A stretch of DNA of 64,000 nucleotides from Adiantum capillus-veneris (GCA_014529385.2 CM043953.1:112936549-113000548); one strand, 5' to 3'; positions 50,818 to 62,592 are shown, numbered from the stretch's first letter. Made by a program: numbers and translations. Notes: generated by a model from the letters alone, not told the origin.

Positions 50818-51482
50818 CTTCAAAACTTTCAAGTGTCGCAATTCGTGATGGTTAGCCAGCGTCTGTCCTTCCCTTAAAAGGTGTGCGAGAAAGCAAGTAA
50901 GTGTTCTATTCTCAATTTACCATTGGTTTGTTTCTCCACACTTATTCAATTGGTCTAAAGAAATTTCTCACTCTAACTCTCTTTTGCTTCATTACATATG
51001 CATGTGGCTACCTCTCATGGTGATTTTATTTGTCTCACGGCATTGCATAGATGGAGATGAGCTCTCTATGAAAAGTGTGTTAGTTTGATGTAAGTGATTC
51101 TCTTGTGTGTTTGAGAGGCAAGTCTTGTGCGCATGATTTTTTTATGAGTGCTTGAGAGAGGAAGAGTTTGGAGGTATTATGGGTATTCTTTTGGGGAGAA
51201 AGTGAATGCTATTCCACAAATTGCATATTTCATTTTGATGCACGGCATTGGGTTGCATAATCGTTGATGGTGTTCAAGTGTCCAAAGTGTATATAGAGTA
51301 AGGGGGTTTTCAAAGTGTGTTGCTTGAGTGGGTGAGTGCAAGTGTTATTTTGATTGGTTTCCTTCTCCACTCCCAAAAGAAGGTGGTGCCCCAAGTAGTG
51401 TGCGTACCTCTTTACGAACATTTTGTGAGGGTAGGCCCATTGGTTTGGGTTTAGAGGCCCCATTTCAAAAAGCTCGCCCTCA
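50818..51482 (+). repeat. Element A 5' LTR, right part
   Basis: Continues the LTR after element B and matches 58980-59642, ending CTCGCCCTCA. Confidence 0.93.
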
Positions 51483-51487
51483 TAAAG

Positions 51488-51505
51488 TGGTGCTCCCACT
51501 GAGGA
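51488..51505 (+). promoter_or_regulatory. Candidate primer-binding site of element A
   Basis: TGGTGCTCCCACTGAGGA lies 5 bases after the LTR end. It starts with the TGG expected for a tRNA 3' end; the tRNA is not identified. Confidence 0.6.
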
Positions 51506-51536
51506 ACATATTTCCAAGTTACCTTCAAATTTTTTA

Positions 51537-51752
51537 GTGATGAACAATGGAGTTCCCATCTATCCATTCCATTTTGCACAACACATTAGAGTAAATGTTC
51601 ACATAGATAGAAAAGTTTTTTTCCAGCAACGCATTGTTTTTATGTTTGGTGCAGAAAGACTTAGAGAAATATTGGCATCACCCAATCCAATTATACTTCC
51701 AATCATCAATTATGAAACTTCTTTTGATGTTCACGTTTTCATTTTGTTTTAA
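51537..51752 (+). CDS. Element A leader mini-frame 1 (71 residues)
   Basis: Small open frame between the primer site and gag. Its C-terminal half (FGAERLREILASPNPIILP, then I-x-YE, DV-x-x-FIL) matches the next mini-frame position by position, while the DNA differs at many third positions. That suggests selection on the protein. It has no domain I know. Moderately hydrophobic and short. A chance frame is possible but the paralogy argues against it. Confidence 0.5.
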   Translation: MMNNGVPIYPFHFAQHIRVNVHIDRKVFFQQRIVFMFGAERLREILASPNPIILPIINYETSFDVHVFILF

Positions 51753-51835
51753 AAGCAGGAACAAGGAGTGGTGAAGGTGTGCTCAAGGGCCATATGAAGG
51801 AACGAGGTCTTCAAACCAACAACGAGGAGTAGCAC

Positions 51836-52048
51836 ATGAATCACGATCAAAACAATGAACCTTTTAGGCCTATTGCTCGGCAATCCATTCATATAATCAT
51901 TGCAACTAAGTTTAGGTTTCTATCTATCATAATGAGGATATTTGGATCCACTCGCCTCAATGAAATCAATGCTTCAATTAATCCATTTATTCTACCTATG
52001 ATAAAGTACGAATTAACAATGGATGTGTACATCTTCATTTTAATGTAA
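51836..52048 (+). CDS. Element A leader mini-frame 2 (70 residues)
   Basis: Tandem partner of the preceding frame: FGSTRLNEINASINPFILP, then I-x-YE, DV-x-x-FIL. Both stop right after this shared end. Located 85 bases upstream of gag. Function unknown. Confidence 0.5.
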   Translation: MNHDQNNEPFRPIARQSIHIIIATKFRFLSIIMRIFGSTRLNEINASINPFILPMIKYELTMDVYIFILM

Positions 52049-52133
52049 TCAGATTTATAGTGTCAATAATCTTGTGCGGCCCGTAAGAGAAAAGTTTCTT
52101 TAAAAAAAAGAGATTTCAAAAACTCTTAACAAA

Positions 52134-52997
52134 ATGTCAAGTTCTTTTCCCACGTTCTATGCAAGAAGTGGGGAAGATGCGCAAGAGTTTCTTGACAACT
52201 TGGAGATGGCACATCTCATATCCGGGAGAGATGAAGAGGAAGTAAAGCTACGAGCCTTCCCGTTGGTTCTAAAAGCAGAAGCTAAAGCATGGTATGAGAC
52301 CTTGCAACCCCAAATCAAGCCCAATTGGGAGAGACTGCGAGCAAGCTTCCTCTCCAAGTTCGGGCAAGGTGATACTTCTGAAGGACTATGGAAATGTCTT
52401 ATTGGACATAAGCAGGTATCACTTGAAGACTATCCCTCTTATGAAGCAACCTTTGTCAATCTATGGGGTAGGTGGGAGGCTACATTAGAAAATCATGGTG
52501 GTGCACCTAACTTTCTAAAAAAAGAGAGATTCATGGTTGGCTTGTATCCACTTTTAAAGGCTAAAGTAGAGCTAAAATTCCCATCCACCTTCGAAGAAGC
52601 ACGTGAGGTAGCCATCATCAAGTTTAGAAAACTACACTTCCAAGCACATAGAGCAAGGGGTTTGAATGAAGTGAGTGAGAGGGAGTCTTCACAAACCATG
52701 GAAGTACCAATTAGGGCCCCTCTTGCACAATCTTCAAAAATAGGAGATAACTCTCAACAAGAGGTTTTACAAAGGCTAACTCAACATCTTGAGAACCTCA
52801 CTCTGAATCTAGTACAAGGCCTACCTCAACAACGACAACCAAGAGAAGGGAATCGCAATAACCGAAGACAAGCTCAAGAGTTGCGATGTTGGAATTTCAA
52901 TGAAATGGGCCATGGCATGTACAATTGTCCACATCCAAGGCGACTTCCAGGAGACATATATCCCCCCAGACCGCCTCCTCTCACTTTGCAGCAATAA
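52134..52997 (+). CDS. Element A Gag (ends at a premature TAA)
   Basis: 287 codons from ATG 52134. Retrotransposon gag core: LRAFPLVLKAEAKAWYETL, NWERLRASFLSKFG and GLYPLLKAKVELKFP. A single zinc knuckle, CWNFNEMGHGMYNCP, has Phe in place of the second Cys, so zinc binding is likely lost. The same frame continues after the TAA into the protease frame (PPPPANIPPVPHEEEERG), so gag and protease were originally one frame. Confidence 0.9.
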   Translation: MSSSFPTFYARSGEDAQEFLDNLEMAHLISGRDEEEVKLRAFPLVLKAEAKAWYETLQPQIKPNWERLRASFLSKFGQGDTSEGLWKCLIGHKQVSLEDYPSYEATFVNLWGRWEATLENHGGAPNFLKKERFMVGLYPLLKAKVELKFPSTFEEAREVAIIKFRKLHFQAHRARGLNEVSERESSQTMEVPIRAPLAQSSKIGDNSQQEVLQRLTQHLENLTLNLVQGLPQQRQPREGNRNNRRQAQELRCWNFNEMGHGMYNCPHPRRLPGDIYPPRPPPLTLQQ

Positions 52998-53138
52998 CAA
53001 GCTCAAGGCCCACAAATCCTTCGTCGACCACCACCACCAGCAAATATACCTCCCGTCCCACATGAGGAGGAAGAAAGAGGAGTCGACATCATCAAGCTAG
53101 AAGAGGTAATAGATGAGCATACTCTAAACTTTGATGTT

Positions 53139-54170
53139 ATGCCGGCAGAAAAACGCACAAGAGCACATGATAAGGATGAAGACATGAGAAGTGAAGGAAC
53201 AAATTCAGCCAAAAGGGACAAGAAGAAGAAGTCAAAGATGGAAGAAGCTGAAAGTAGCAGGAAGAAAAGATCAAGGCGAAGGGAAATTGGTATCAACGAC
53301 TTCCCATTGGGAAAGGAGCTAGAGCCCTACAACATCCTGGAGGATTTACAAACCCAAAAGTCAAACATTTCATGGCCTCAAGTTCTACACCTATCAGCCA
53401 AAGTAAGAATGCAATGGCCAAAGTTGGTAAGTACAAGAATTCCAAAAAAGAAAGCAAATCTATCCATTAAGGTTGTGGCCTCAAAGCTACAAAAAGATGT
53501 GGAACCCATTGTGGATGCTTACATAAGGGGTAAAAAGGTGTCTAATGTATATGTTGATGGTGGAGCTCAAATGTGTGTGATCACGGAAAAATCAATGAAC
53601 AGGTTAGGGCTTGAAATTACAAAGTCCTCTAATTGTCAGGCTAGGCTAGCCAACAACTCAAGTGTGAAGTGTTTGGGGATCATTGAAAATATAAAAGTCT
53701 CTGTATGTAGCATAGATGCACGAGTGGATATGTATGTCATGCCAGCTAAGGGGGAGGGCTATCCCATCATCCTAGGGAGGCCTTGGCTCATTGCTGTGAA
53801 TGCAGATCAAAAATGGGGAAGTGGTCATTTGATTCTTAAGAAGGGTCAACCGGTGGTGTATGATTGGCGAGAAGGAAAGCAACTAGATATCAACTATGAA
53901 ACCACGGCAGATGAAGAGAGTGAGGAGGAGAGTCCTTACTCAAGTGATGAGGAAGCATCAATCAGTGCATCAACTAGTGAAGAGGAGTCTTCTTTGGAGG
54001 TAATGGGAATTGTATTCATCGCCAACACTCAAGATGTTCCAGTAGAAGAAAGCCAACAGACAATCACACACGAGGGGATGAAAGATGCCACCACCTTGAA
54101 GAAGGATTTGAGAAGATGCTTGCAAAAGATCTTACTTGTGAGGAGAAGAGGTCCTACATCAATATGTTAA
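53139..54170 (+). pseudogene. Element A protease region
   Basis: Same frame as gag. Retropepsin with NVYVDGGAQMCVI (Asp at 53556) and IILGRPW; the active-site triad reads DGG rather than D(S/T)G. An acidic Ser-rich tail follows. The frame leaves the pol phase near 54115, so RT is reached only by a frameshift. Confidence 0.82.
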
Positions 54171-55828
54171 GGAGGTATTCCAATTTTTTTATCACTAACT
54201 ACTCACAAATAAGAGGTGTAGATGTAATAGAGCATCGAATTGAATTGAATCCAGGGACCAAACCCATGGCTCAAAAGTTAAGGCGACTAGGATCTGTGCA
54301 ACAAAAGGCTCTCCTACAGGAAGTGAATCGACTCTTGAAGGCTGGCTTCATCTATACAGTATCCAACTCCGAATGGGTATCACCTATTGGAGTCACTCCC
54401 AAGAAGAATGGTAAGTGGAGGGTCTGCGTGGATTACAAACCCCTCAACGCTTCGACAAAGAGGGACCACTTCCCTCTCCCTTTCCAAGATGAAATTTTGA
54501 ATGAAGTAGCAGGTCACGAATGCTACACGGTGTGTGATGGGAATTCAGGATATTTTCAAATTAGAATAGCAGAAGAGGACCAACCAAAAACCACCTTCAT
54601 CACACCTTGGGGATGTTTTGCATTCAGAGTAATGCCTTTTGGGATCACCAATGCTCCTAGCACCTTCATGAGATTCACAATATTTGTATTTCAGCCATTC
54701 TTTGGAAAATCTATAAGAGTCTTTATGGATGATTTCTGTATTTATAGTTGTAGATCACTTCATTGCCAAAAGGTTGAAGAGGGGCTTAAGAGGCTCCATC
54801 AATTTGGGGGACAACTCAACCCAGAGAAGTGTCATATCGGTGAATCTCAGGTGGTTTTGCTAGGCCATGTGGTTTCTTCACAAGGAATTCAAGTGGATCC
54901 CTCTAAAGTAGAGGCCCTTTTGTCATTATCTCCACCAACAACAACTAAGGAGCTAATGACCTTCAACCACAAAGTGAGGTACATGGCTCGCTTCATCCAT
55001 CTCCTAGCAGAAGCCATCGCCCCTTTGCATAGGTTGGCAAGCCAATCTACATTTGAATGGGGGAGGGAACATGCAAAATGTTTTGAGGAAGTGAAGGGCA
55101 TTCTTAGCTCTCTCCCAATCCTAATGCCACGAGATCCAAAGGAGACCTACTATCTCACTCCAAGTGTAGGTTTCGAAGCAATTGATGTTGTTTTGATGCA
55201 AAAAGATCCTAAAACATCATACATGAGGCCGATCTATTTTGTAAGCAAGGTGATGACTCCGGCCGAGAAGGGATACACTGAAATGGAGAAAGTGGTCTTT
55301 GCAATCTTGTTTGCGGTAAGGAAGTTTCGATCGTATCTTCTCCCTGTGCCATTTGTTTTTCTCACCTTAGAGCACAATCTACCATATGTAGTACAGCACA
55401 TGAGCCTCTCATCTAGAATAGCAAAGTGGGTGCTTGAACTCCAAGAATTTGATTACACTTTCCTTGTAGAAGATAGCACAAGAGCAAGACTTGCAGACAT
55501 TCTCACCTACAAAGTGAGAGAAAGGGAAGGATCACGACTACAAAGAGAGGAAGGCTCAAAACAGTTCAAAGTGAAGGAGATTGATAATGCCCATACTTTA
55601 TGCTTTGATGGAGCTTATCAACGCCAACAAGACAAAGCAGTAGGGGGAATCATCATTTTGAACCCACAAAAGGAGGTAATGGTTAGAAAAGGTATCACTC
55701 TACCCAGTGTTCACTCTAAAAATGAGGCTGAGTATGCTGCTCTAACCCTTGGGTTAGAAGAATGCAAAGAATTAGGCAGACTTGGAGGTGCAAGAATCGT
55801 ACATTGTTTGAGTGTCTTTGTAGTGTAA
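54116..55828 (+). pseudogene. Element A RT plus two RNase H domains, truncated by frameshift
   Basis: RT has TPKKNGKWRVCVDYKPLNAS, FRVMPFGITNAPSTFMRF and FMDD (Asp at 54728 and 54731). The first RNase H (YYLTPSVGFEAIDVVLMQ, RKFRSYLL) lacks the first catalytic Asp. A second, archaeal-type RNase H follows with LCFDGAYQ (Asp at 55607) and NEAEYAALTLGLEECKELG. An inactive first and an active-type second RNase H is the known hallmark of the Tat group of plant gypsy elements. After GLEECKELG a short deletion removes the segment with the next catalytic Asp and the frame shifts. Confidence 0.9.
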
Positions 55829-57396
55829 GAACTTTGATGAAGGGTTTTAAAGCAACACAGGTACAACACATTGTGAGAAATCATAACAAGGAAGCAGACT
55901 TACTCGCAAATGAAAAGCTTCAAATGGCGGTAGGAGGTGTGAAACTATATGAACCCAAATATCAAGGTCAAGAGGAGCTAAAAGACATTATCTTCTTTCT
56001 ACAAGCAGGTGAGTGTCCCAAACACTTAGACAAGGTGCAAAGACATAGACTAGTTAAGAAGGCCACACCTTACCAGTTGATCGGGGATGATTTATATCAC
56101 AAAGGGAAAGATTTGGTCTTGAGGAGAGTACCAGGTGTGCAAGAGATAGAGAAAATTCTTCTTTCATGTCATGATGATGTCTGTGGTGGTCACTTTTCTC
56201 AAGATATTACAAGTAGGAAGATTTTACAAGCAGGGTTTATTTGGCCAAGCTTACATCGTGATGTCCAATATTGGTGTAAGGCATGTAAGCCATGCCAAAT
56301 TGTTGGGGATAGACGACTAACATATGAGCCTCGAGTCCCAATAATATCTTATGGCCCTTTTGAAAAGTGGGGTGTGGATGCAATAGGTCCCCTACCTCGT
56401 ACTTCTACAGGGAAGGTTTTCATCATCATGGGTGTTGACTACATGACACGATGGGCGGAAGCAACAAGCACAACCCGAATCACAGTTGAAGAGGTATCAA
56501 AGTTTATTTTTGATCATATTTGTAGTAGGTTTGGAACATCCCTAGAAATCTTATCAGATCGAGGCCCGGGTTTTAGGGCTAACCTTCTGAATGATCTCTT
56601 GAGGAGGTTAAAAGTGAAACACCTGCATTCCACACCCTACTATCCTCAATGCAATGGATTGGTGGAAAAAGTGAATGGAATGATATATAAGATCATTTCT
56701 AAGTAGTTTGTGGACCGGCCTAATGATTGGGATAGCCATTTGACGGCTGCTCTTTGGGCGTCTAGGAAATCTTTCAAGGTATCTACCCAATTCACCCCTT
56801 TTCATCTAGTTTATGGACAGGAAGCACTTCTCCCCATTGAGGTAGAGCTCTCAAGATTGCGCGTTCTTGCAAGAGTGGCAAAAAAACCAAAAGAGGTTCT
56901 ACATGAAAGGATCTTAGATCTCCAACGACTTGAGCTAGATAGAGAAGAGTCCATTGATCACTACATCACCAAAGCGACAAGCCAAAGGGATAAAATCAAC
57001 AAGAAGCTCAAGGGGAAAGGATTGAAGGAAGGTATGTTAGTTCTTCGCTATGATAACCGACTTGATACTCGACTTGACAAAAAGTTTTTGCAAAGATGGG
57101 AGGGACCTTTCATGATAAAAACAAAGTTTGGGAATGGTAGTTACAGATTAGCAGATTTATCAGGAAAACTCCACAAGACCAGAGTCAATGGATGGAGATT
57201 AAAGCCCTACTTTCAACGTATCAATCCGTTGATAGGCAGTCATCTGCCTACATCGTCTAAGCTCCAAATTGACATGGCTCCCTTCGGCTTGGCAAATGCT
57301 CCACCTATTTTTAAAGCTTTGATGTGCAAAGAAGAACCAGCCTTGGAATCTGAACATACCCAAGGCAACCCTCCCATCTCCAATTTATGGGATTGA
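55762..57396 (+). pseudogene. Element A integrase, one nonsense codon
   Basis: The frame begins in the tail of the second RNase H (TQVQHIVRNHNKEADLLANE). The integrase then has H2C2 (CHDDVCGGHFS ... CKACKPCQ), the core with Asp at 56377, Asp at 56557 (LSDRG) and Glu at 56665 (D,D35E). TAG at 56704-56706 interrupts it, after which the same frame continues (DWDSHLTAALWASRKSF, LRYDNRLDTRLDKKFLQRWE). Ends at 57396 before the polypurine tract. No chromodomain is visible. Confidence 0.9.
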
Positions 57397-57550
57397 GGTA
57401 ATGAAAAGCAGCTCTAATGGAGTAAAAGAGTGCATGACACTCCTCCTATTGAAAAAAAAAAAGTGGAAAAGGAAAAATGACAAAAAAAAGAGGAAAAAAA
57501 AAAGAAGAAAAAGAAGCAACACTGTCCTCCTAAAGATATGAATATCTCTA

Positions 57551-57565
57551 GGCTTGGGGGAGGGC
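57551..57565 (+). promoter_or_regulatory. Candidate polypurine tract of element A
   Basis: GGCTTGGGGGAGGGC lies 5 bases before the 3' LTR. Confidence 0.7.
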
Positions 57566-57570
57566 TAATA

Positions 57571-59642
57571 TGAGTGGCATAAAATGGTAACCATCTTTTT
57601 GCAACATTTGTTAGCCTACTCAACGTCCTTTTCCTCATATGTGTATATATTTTTCTACGCTATTAAGTTATCTAGAGTAAATTCCCCCTCTTCGTTTAAC
57701 CTTTGTGGCGACACATACATTATACTCTTCCCAAAAATGTCACCTTAGTCATATATTTATATTACCACCCTTTTCTTTTTTTCTTTGTAAATAGGATAAG
57801 CATACAATAACCAACTATATACCCCCAAACTTTCTTACCTCTTGTGAATTAGTAGTAGAAAAAGAATATATCCATCTTCCACCCCATATAGATAAATTCC
57901 CATGGAAATCAACTCTCCACTTGTCTTTACCAAAGATTATGGTCCCTCTCTACAAGTCTTCTATGCCCCCTACATAGGTGGCCCAATATCTCTTAAGAAT
58001 ATACATATAGTTTCTCTCCTTTCAAAAAGACTCCAATTGTATATTCTTTTCACAAGAAAATAATATTGGGCCCTCCTCTATTTGTTTAAGCATCATAGCC
58101 TTTTGAAAAAGCATGATTCCCCTTGGATGCATACAAGCAAAGGGCCCATACAAGAAGACTTGGAAGCAAAAGGTTCCCTAGCCTAGTGTGGATCTTCCAA
58201 ACCTAATTCATTGGTGCATGGGCGTGAATAATAGTCCAAATTCATATCAAACATGTTGAGAAGGTCAATTTTGCCTTTTGAAGCATGTCATTCCGAGCTA
58301 CAGGTAAAAAGTTATGGTCAAAATAGTGTAAATCTGTCAGATTCGCAGCAAAAGGGAACTGTAAATCAAGTAAATCAAGAGGGTGAGATCTTATTTTTTC
58401 CCCTACTCATCTTCTAGAAGAGCAATGAATGTTCAAGGTCACTTGCATGTGATGGGACCAACCTAAAGATGCTTTCTAAATGCCAAGACAAACAAGTTGA
58501 GATACCCCGCAGGAGCCACCCGTAGGGCCTCATGGTGGGGCCCACCTACATTATGCACCCCTATGGAGCCTTCACGGTCTAAAATGATATTTTTGGTGAA
58601 TAAATAGTCCCTTTTATGTCCAAAATTCAATGAGTGGTCAAAGGACACTTAATTAGGTCTAATCACTTACTCTAATTAAGTATAGCATAATCCCACTCCT
58701 ACACAACTATAAATAGCCCCCCTTGGAGAGACTCAAGGACACACACTTATATTTTCAACTTCATGTTGTTTCTTGATCAATAGTAGAGAAAACCCCAACT
58801 CTCCCTCTTTCACATCCTCCCTCCTAACCCTCCTCTTTGGAGGAAGTGCAACTCTATTCTCCACTCTTTCCATTCTACAATCTCTTACTCCAGCAACCCA
58901 ATAAATCATTTGTAGCACCTCAATAACTTGTAAATACATCATGATCTCTCTCATGGTTATGTTAACGATCATGAAATCATCTTCAAAACTTTCAAGTGTC
59001 GCAATTCGTGATGGTTAGCCAGCGTCTGTCCTCCCCTTAAAAGGTGTGCGAGAAATCAAGTAAGTGTTCTATTCTCAATTTACCATTGGTTTGTTTCTCC
59101 ATATTCAATTGGTCTAAAGAAATTTCTCACTCCAACTCTCTTTTGCTTCATTACATATGCATGTGGCTACCTCTCATGGTGATTTTATTTGTGTCACGGA
59201 ATTGCATAGATGGAGATGAGCTCTCTATGCAAAGTGTGTTAGTTTGATGTAAGTGATTCTCTTGTGTGTTTGAGAGGCAAGTCTTGTGCGCATGATTTTT
59301 TGATGAGTTCTTGAGAGAGGAAGAGTTTGGATGTATTATGGGTATTCTTATGGGGAGAAGGTGAATGCTATTCCACAAATTGCATATTTCATTTTGATGC
59401 ACGGCATTGGGTTGCATAAATCGTTGATGGTGTTCAAGTGTCCAAAGTGTATATAGAGTAAGGGGGTTTTCAAAGTGTGTTGCTTGAGTGGGTGAGTGCA
59501 AGTGTTATTTTGATTGGTTTCCTTCTCCACTCCCAAAAGAAGGTGGTGCCCCAAGTAGTGTGTGTACCTCTTTACGAACATTTTGTGAGGGTAGGCCCAT
59601 TGGTTTGTGTTTAGAGGCCCCATTTCAAAAAGCTCGCCCCCA
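57571..59642 (+). repeat. Element A 3' LTR, complete
   Basis: 2072 bp, TG...CA, TATA box CTATAAATAG at 58707-58716, and one copy of the segment duplicated in the 5' LTR. Short open frames inside are LTR sequence and recur in the 5' LTR. Confidence 0.94.
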
Positions 59643-60759
59643 GCATTTATTGCAAAGGAAGACCGATCTGTCATTTCTGCCCCTTTTGTTCTTGTCAGTA
59701 TTGTTATTTCTATTTGTTTGTTAGGATTCATTAAGTCACATACAAGATAGAAGATTTACTATATAAAGATCTACTTCATGTATACGTCATTGTAGTTACA
59801 TGAAGTGTTTGATAGGTAACTTCACACTTGATGGGTGATTTTGTTCAGTTGCATCACCAACTTTCTTTGTCCTTTTAAACCATCCCAGAGTTTAATGACC
59901 ATCCTCAATCATTTTTGTCCTCATGTGGTGTTGAAGACTGATCAATATTTTTTTCTTACCTTTGACATTATCCATTTCTCATATGGCTTTTGAGGCATAC
60001 CTCATGAAGTTTCCTCATTTGCTTGTACCTGCTCCTCTTTGTATTTCTCGAGATCTCTTTAGTCAGTTCGTCACTTGGATTATGGATTTTTTTCGGGTTT
60101 TTTTAAATAAGAAAATCTCAAAATAACAAAACAACACCAAAAATCAACTCAACCAAAAAGAAAATTCATTCTAATAGAATTCTAACGCTATGTACACTGT
60201 ACACATGTCCCTAGGGGCTCATATATGGATTTTGTCCCCTTACTCCTCTTATAATGCTATTATGAGGGCATATACTCTGAATTTTGTCAAGAAATCATCG
60301 CAATCAAATACAAAAACTCAATGCAATTCACAAAACATTGCCCTCTAATATGCATATGTTCGGTCCGCATTTAGAATGCCTCCCCCCCTCCTATTTGGAG
60401 TCCTCCTTGATGACAAGGTATGGCAATGTGCTCGGGCAAATAAAAATTGTGCAGATGCAGGCCTTGTGATGTAGCCCTATTATGCATACACAGTCAATGC
60501 ATAGATAAATATATGTTGTGCAAGATGTGGGTATAAGCAATTCTCTTATTCGCATTTGCTGGCAAGGCTTCATATTCTAAGCAATGTGCTGGTCTTTGAA
60601 GCTCCTGTGTCGTTTGATTTATTGAAGGTTGTAGAGATTTTTGAAAGCTAACTTATATGTTTGATGCTTCGCTGGAATCCATTTGAGCCTTGTTTTCGGT
60701 TGTCGTATTTAGCATTGTTCCTTAGCAGTATTGGGTTCTGGCTTGAAGTGAGATCTCTT
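59643..60759. other. Gene-free stretch
   Basis: No recognised gene or repeat. AT-rich. Confidence 0.5.
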
Positions 60760-62592
60760 CTAACTGTACTGTAATCGTAGGAAGAATTGAAAGTAATCAA
60801 GTAATGGTGTAGTGACAATAGGTTTATTGGTTTCCTTTGGGACCCACTTCTTTGTGATTATTGGTTGTTTTGTTGATGTTGCTTGTTTGGGAAACCATAC
60901 TTGTTCCTGCTTTGTTTGTGTTTGAAGAGACTTCTTTGGGATCCACCTTGTCTTTGTGTGAGTCAGCAACGGCCTTTGCTTCAGCCCTTGTACTCTTGGT
61001 TGGGGACGGGATTCAAACTTTGGGAGTTGGTACTTTAATCATTTCGGAATCCACATAAACGCATGACCTCTTTGTGCTTGAATCAACTTATTTGAAACCC
61101 AAATCTGAGTTGTAAAAGCTTATGAATTTGTGATTTTCTTATATGTGTTTGCAGTCTGCAGTGATTTAATATTCACGTGATCATGTGAAATTTCTTGTGA
61201 TCACAATTTTTATTATCACATTCACATAATCACAATGAACATGATCACCAAAATTCCGATAAGTGGTGACGTGTCAACCCAGCAAAACCTCACCGGGGTA
61301 TGTTTTTTTTATGGGCCCATTAAGAACACTAAATTGGGTGCACCAAGAAATAAAAAAATCCCAGTGGGCTTACTGAATTGGACAATTTTTATAGGTTAAG
61401 GGGAAGTTATGTGAATAGTTAACGTGATCACATATTTTCAAATGTGGTCACTCAATGTTATTAACATGTTCACATATTTGTGATCACATTAATGAAATCC
61501 CTATTTGCAGGCTTTGGCTGTTTTCCTTTTGGTGTTGGATCTTGCGATTTTTCATTAGAGATCTTCGTCTTCTTGATCCATACCTATTTCTGGCTAATTT
61601 GGCTCTTTGGTATCCAGATTTGTCAAACTTTTTGGCTCTAACTTGTTGTTCTTTTCTTTTTGCCTTCTTTAGTTGTCACGTAAGCTGCTAGTGATAGTGA
61701 TGACCTGAGTTTCTGGTAGGGGATGTCATAAGAATCATCACTGTCATTGCTATCCTCAGCAATGTTACATTCTAGTACTTTCCCTTTGTGGTTTGGATGG
61801 TTATGGAAAGTTAATGTTTGCTTGCTCCCGGATTGTTGTTTCTGGGATGAATTTTCTATCCACTTGATTAGATCATTGTTAGCCCGTTGACATGGTTGTG
61901 TTCTTCTTGGTTGGGTTGTTTCTTCCTATATGGGAGCCTTACATGAGGATGCTTGTTGCAATTACGTTTTCGCCGGCAATTTTGGAATCCACTTCTGATG
62001 TACTTTATTCTTGTAGAGCAGTGACATTGGTTCCTGGGTTTTAGATCTGGACAATCATAAACCGCACATTAGCTAAAGTGTCGTTTATGTCACCTGCTGG
62101 GTTGTCTAGATTTCCAATGTCAACATCATTTTGAAGCTCTTAGTGTTATACAGAGTCATAGAACTTGTCTTCTTCTTTGTCTTTCTTTTTTTGGATCACA
62201 CTCATTGCATAGTAATAAGGAACAACATCATAGCCATCTTCATCACAAAATTTTGTTGTTGGACCATCTTGAATATCACACACATCTAGAGTAGCCAAGA
62301 TTTGTTCCCATTCAAGTGGCTCTATAGCTTCCTCAGGAAAGGGTTCTGGGATATAATCATTATCTTTGATTGACCTTTCTAAAATACAATCATGTCGCTT
62401 TAAGCTTATTCATTTCGAAGCTCCACACATCCACAGTTCTTTAGGCTTACCCAACCATGCTACAAGTTTTGATCTTGTCGGAGTGGCGGAATCAAACTCT
62501 TCTACAGGGCTTCTCAGCACATCCTTGTAGTTATGGTTCTTTAGATTTATTCTTGTTGTGGTTTCCATATGTCTTAGGTAGAGACTCCTAGA
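60760..62592 (-). pseudogene. Rearranged relative of element B (no RT or integrase)
   Basis: On the minus strand, 62592 to about 62140 matches the linker after element B's first protease (YLRHMETTTRINLKNHNYKD, WLGKPKELWMCGASK, DGPTTKFCDEDGYDVVPY). Further on, in several broken frames to 60760, there are about eight Q-[IV]-W-x-P-K type peptides (QKWIPK, QIWIPK, QIWVSNK, MWIPK, RWIPKK, QVWFPKQ, KWVPKE), as in element B's pol tail. The RT-RNase H-integrase part that separates these regions in B is absent. Many stops. A short inverted-repeat element interrupts it at about 61157-61505. Confidence 0.82.
61157..61505. mobile_element. MITE-like insertion with imperfect terminal inverted repeats
   Basis: The left end CAGTGATTTAATATTCACGT and the reverse complement of the right end (TAGGGATTTCATTAATGTGA) are similar, and both lead into repeated GTGATCAC-type motifs. 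GCAGTCTG before and GCAGGCTT after may be a degenerate 8-bp duplication, which would fit hAT elements. Non-coding and inside the element B relative. Boundaries are approximate. Confidence 0.5.

Larger units (their letters stand above)
28523..59642 (+). mobile_element. Element A: Ty3/gypsy (Tat-type, dual RNase H), split by element B
   Basis: LTRs begin TGAGTGGCATAAAATGG (28523 and 57571) and end CTCGCCCYCA (51482 and 59642). The 3' LTR is whole (2072 bp). The 5' LTR is split into 28523-30339 and 50818-51482 by element B. Its two parts total 2482 bp, explained by 2072 plus an internal 407-bp duplication. The interior carries gag, protease, RT, two RNase H domains and integrase in gypsy order. 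Without B the element is about 10.6 kb. Flanks GACAT and GCATT do not form a clean target duplication. Stops and frameshifts make it non-autonomous. Confidence 0.93.

Noticed and set aside
51230..51559. Minus-strand frame in the element A 5' LTR, repeated at 59348-59731, and pairs at 29415/58463 and 29685/58733
   Set aside because: Paired because the LTRs are duplicates; no protein motif and no independent support.
55762..57396. Chromodomain at the end of element A integrase
   Set aside because: No aromatic cage pattern; RT and dual RNase H also point away from chromoviruses.
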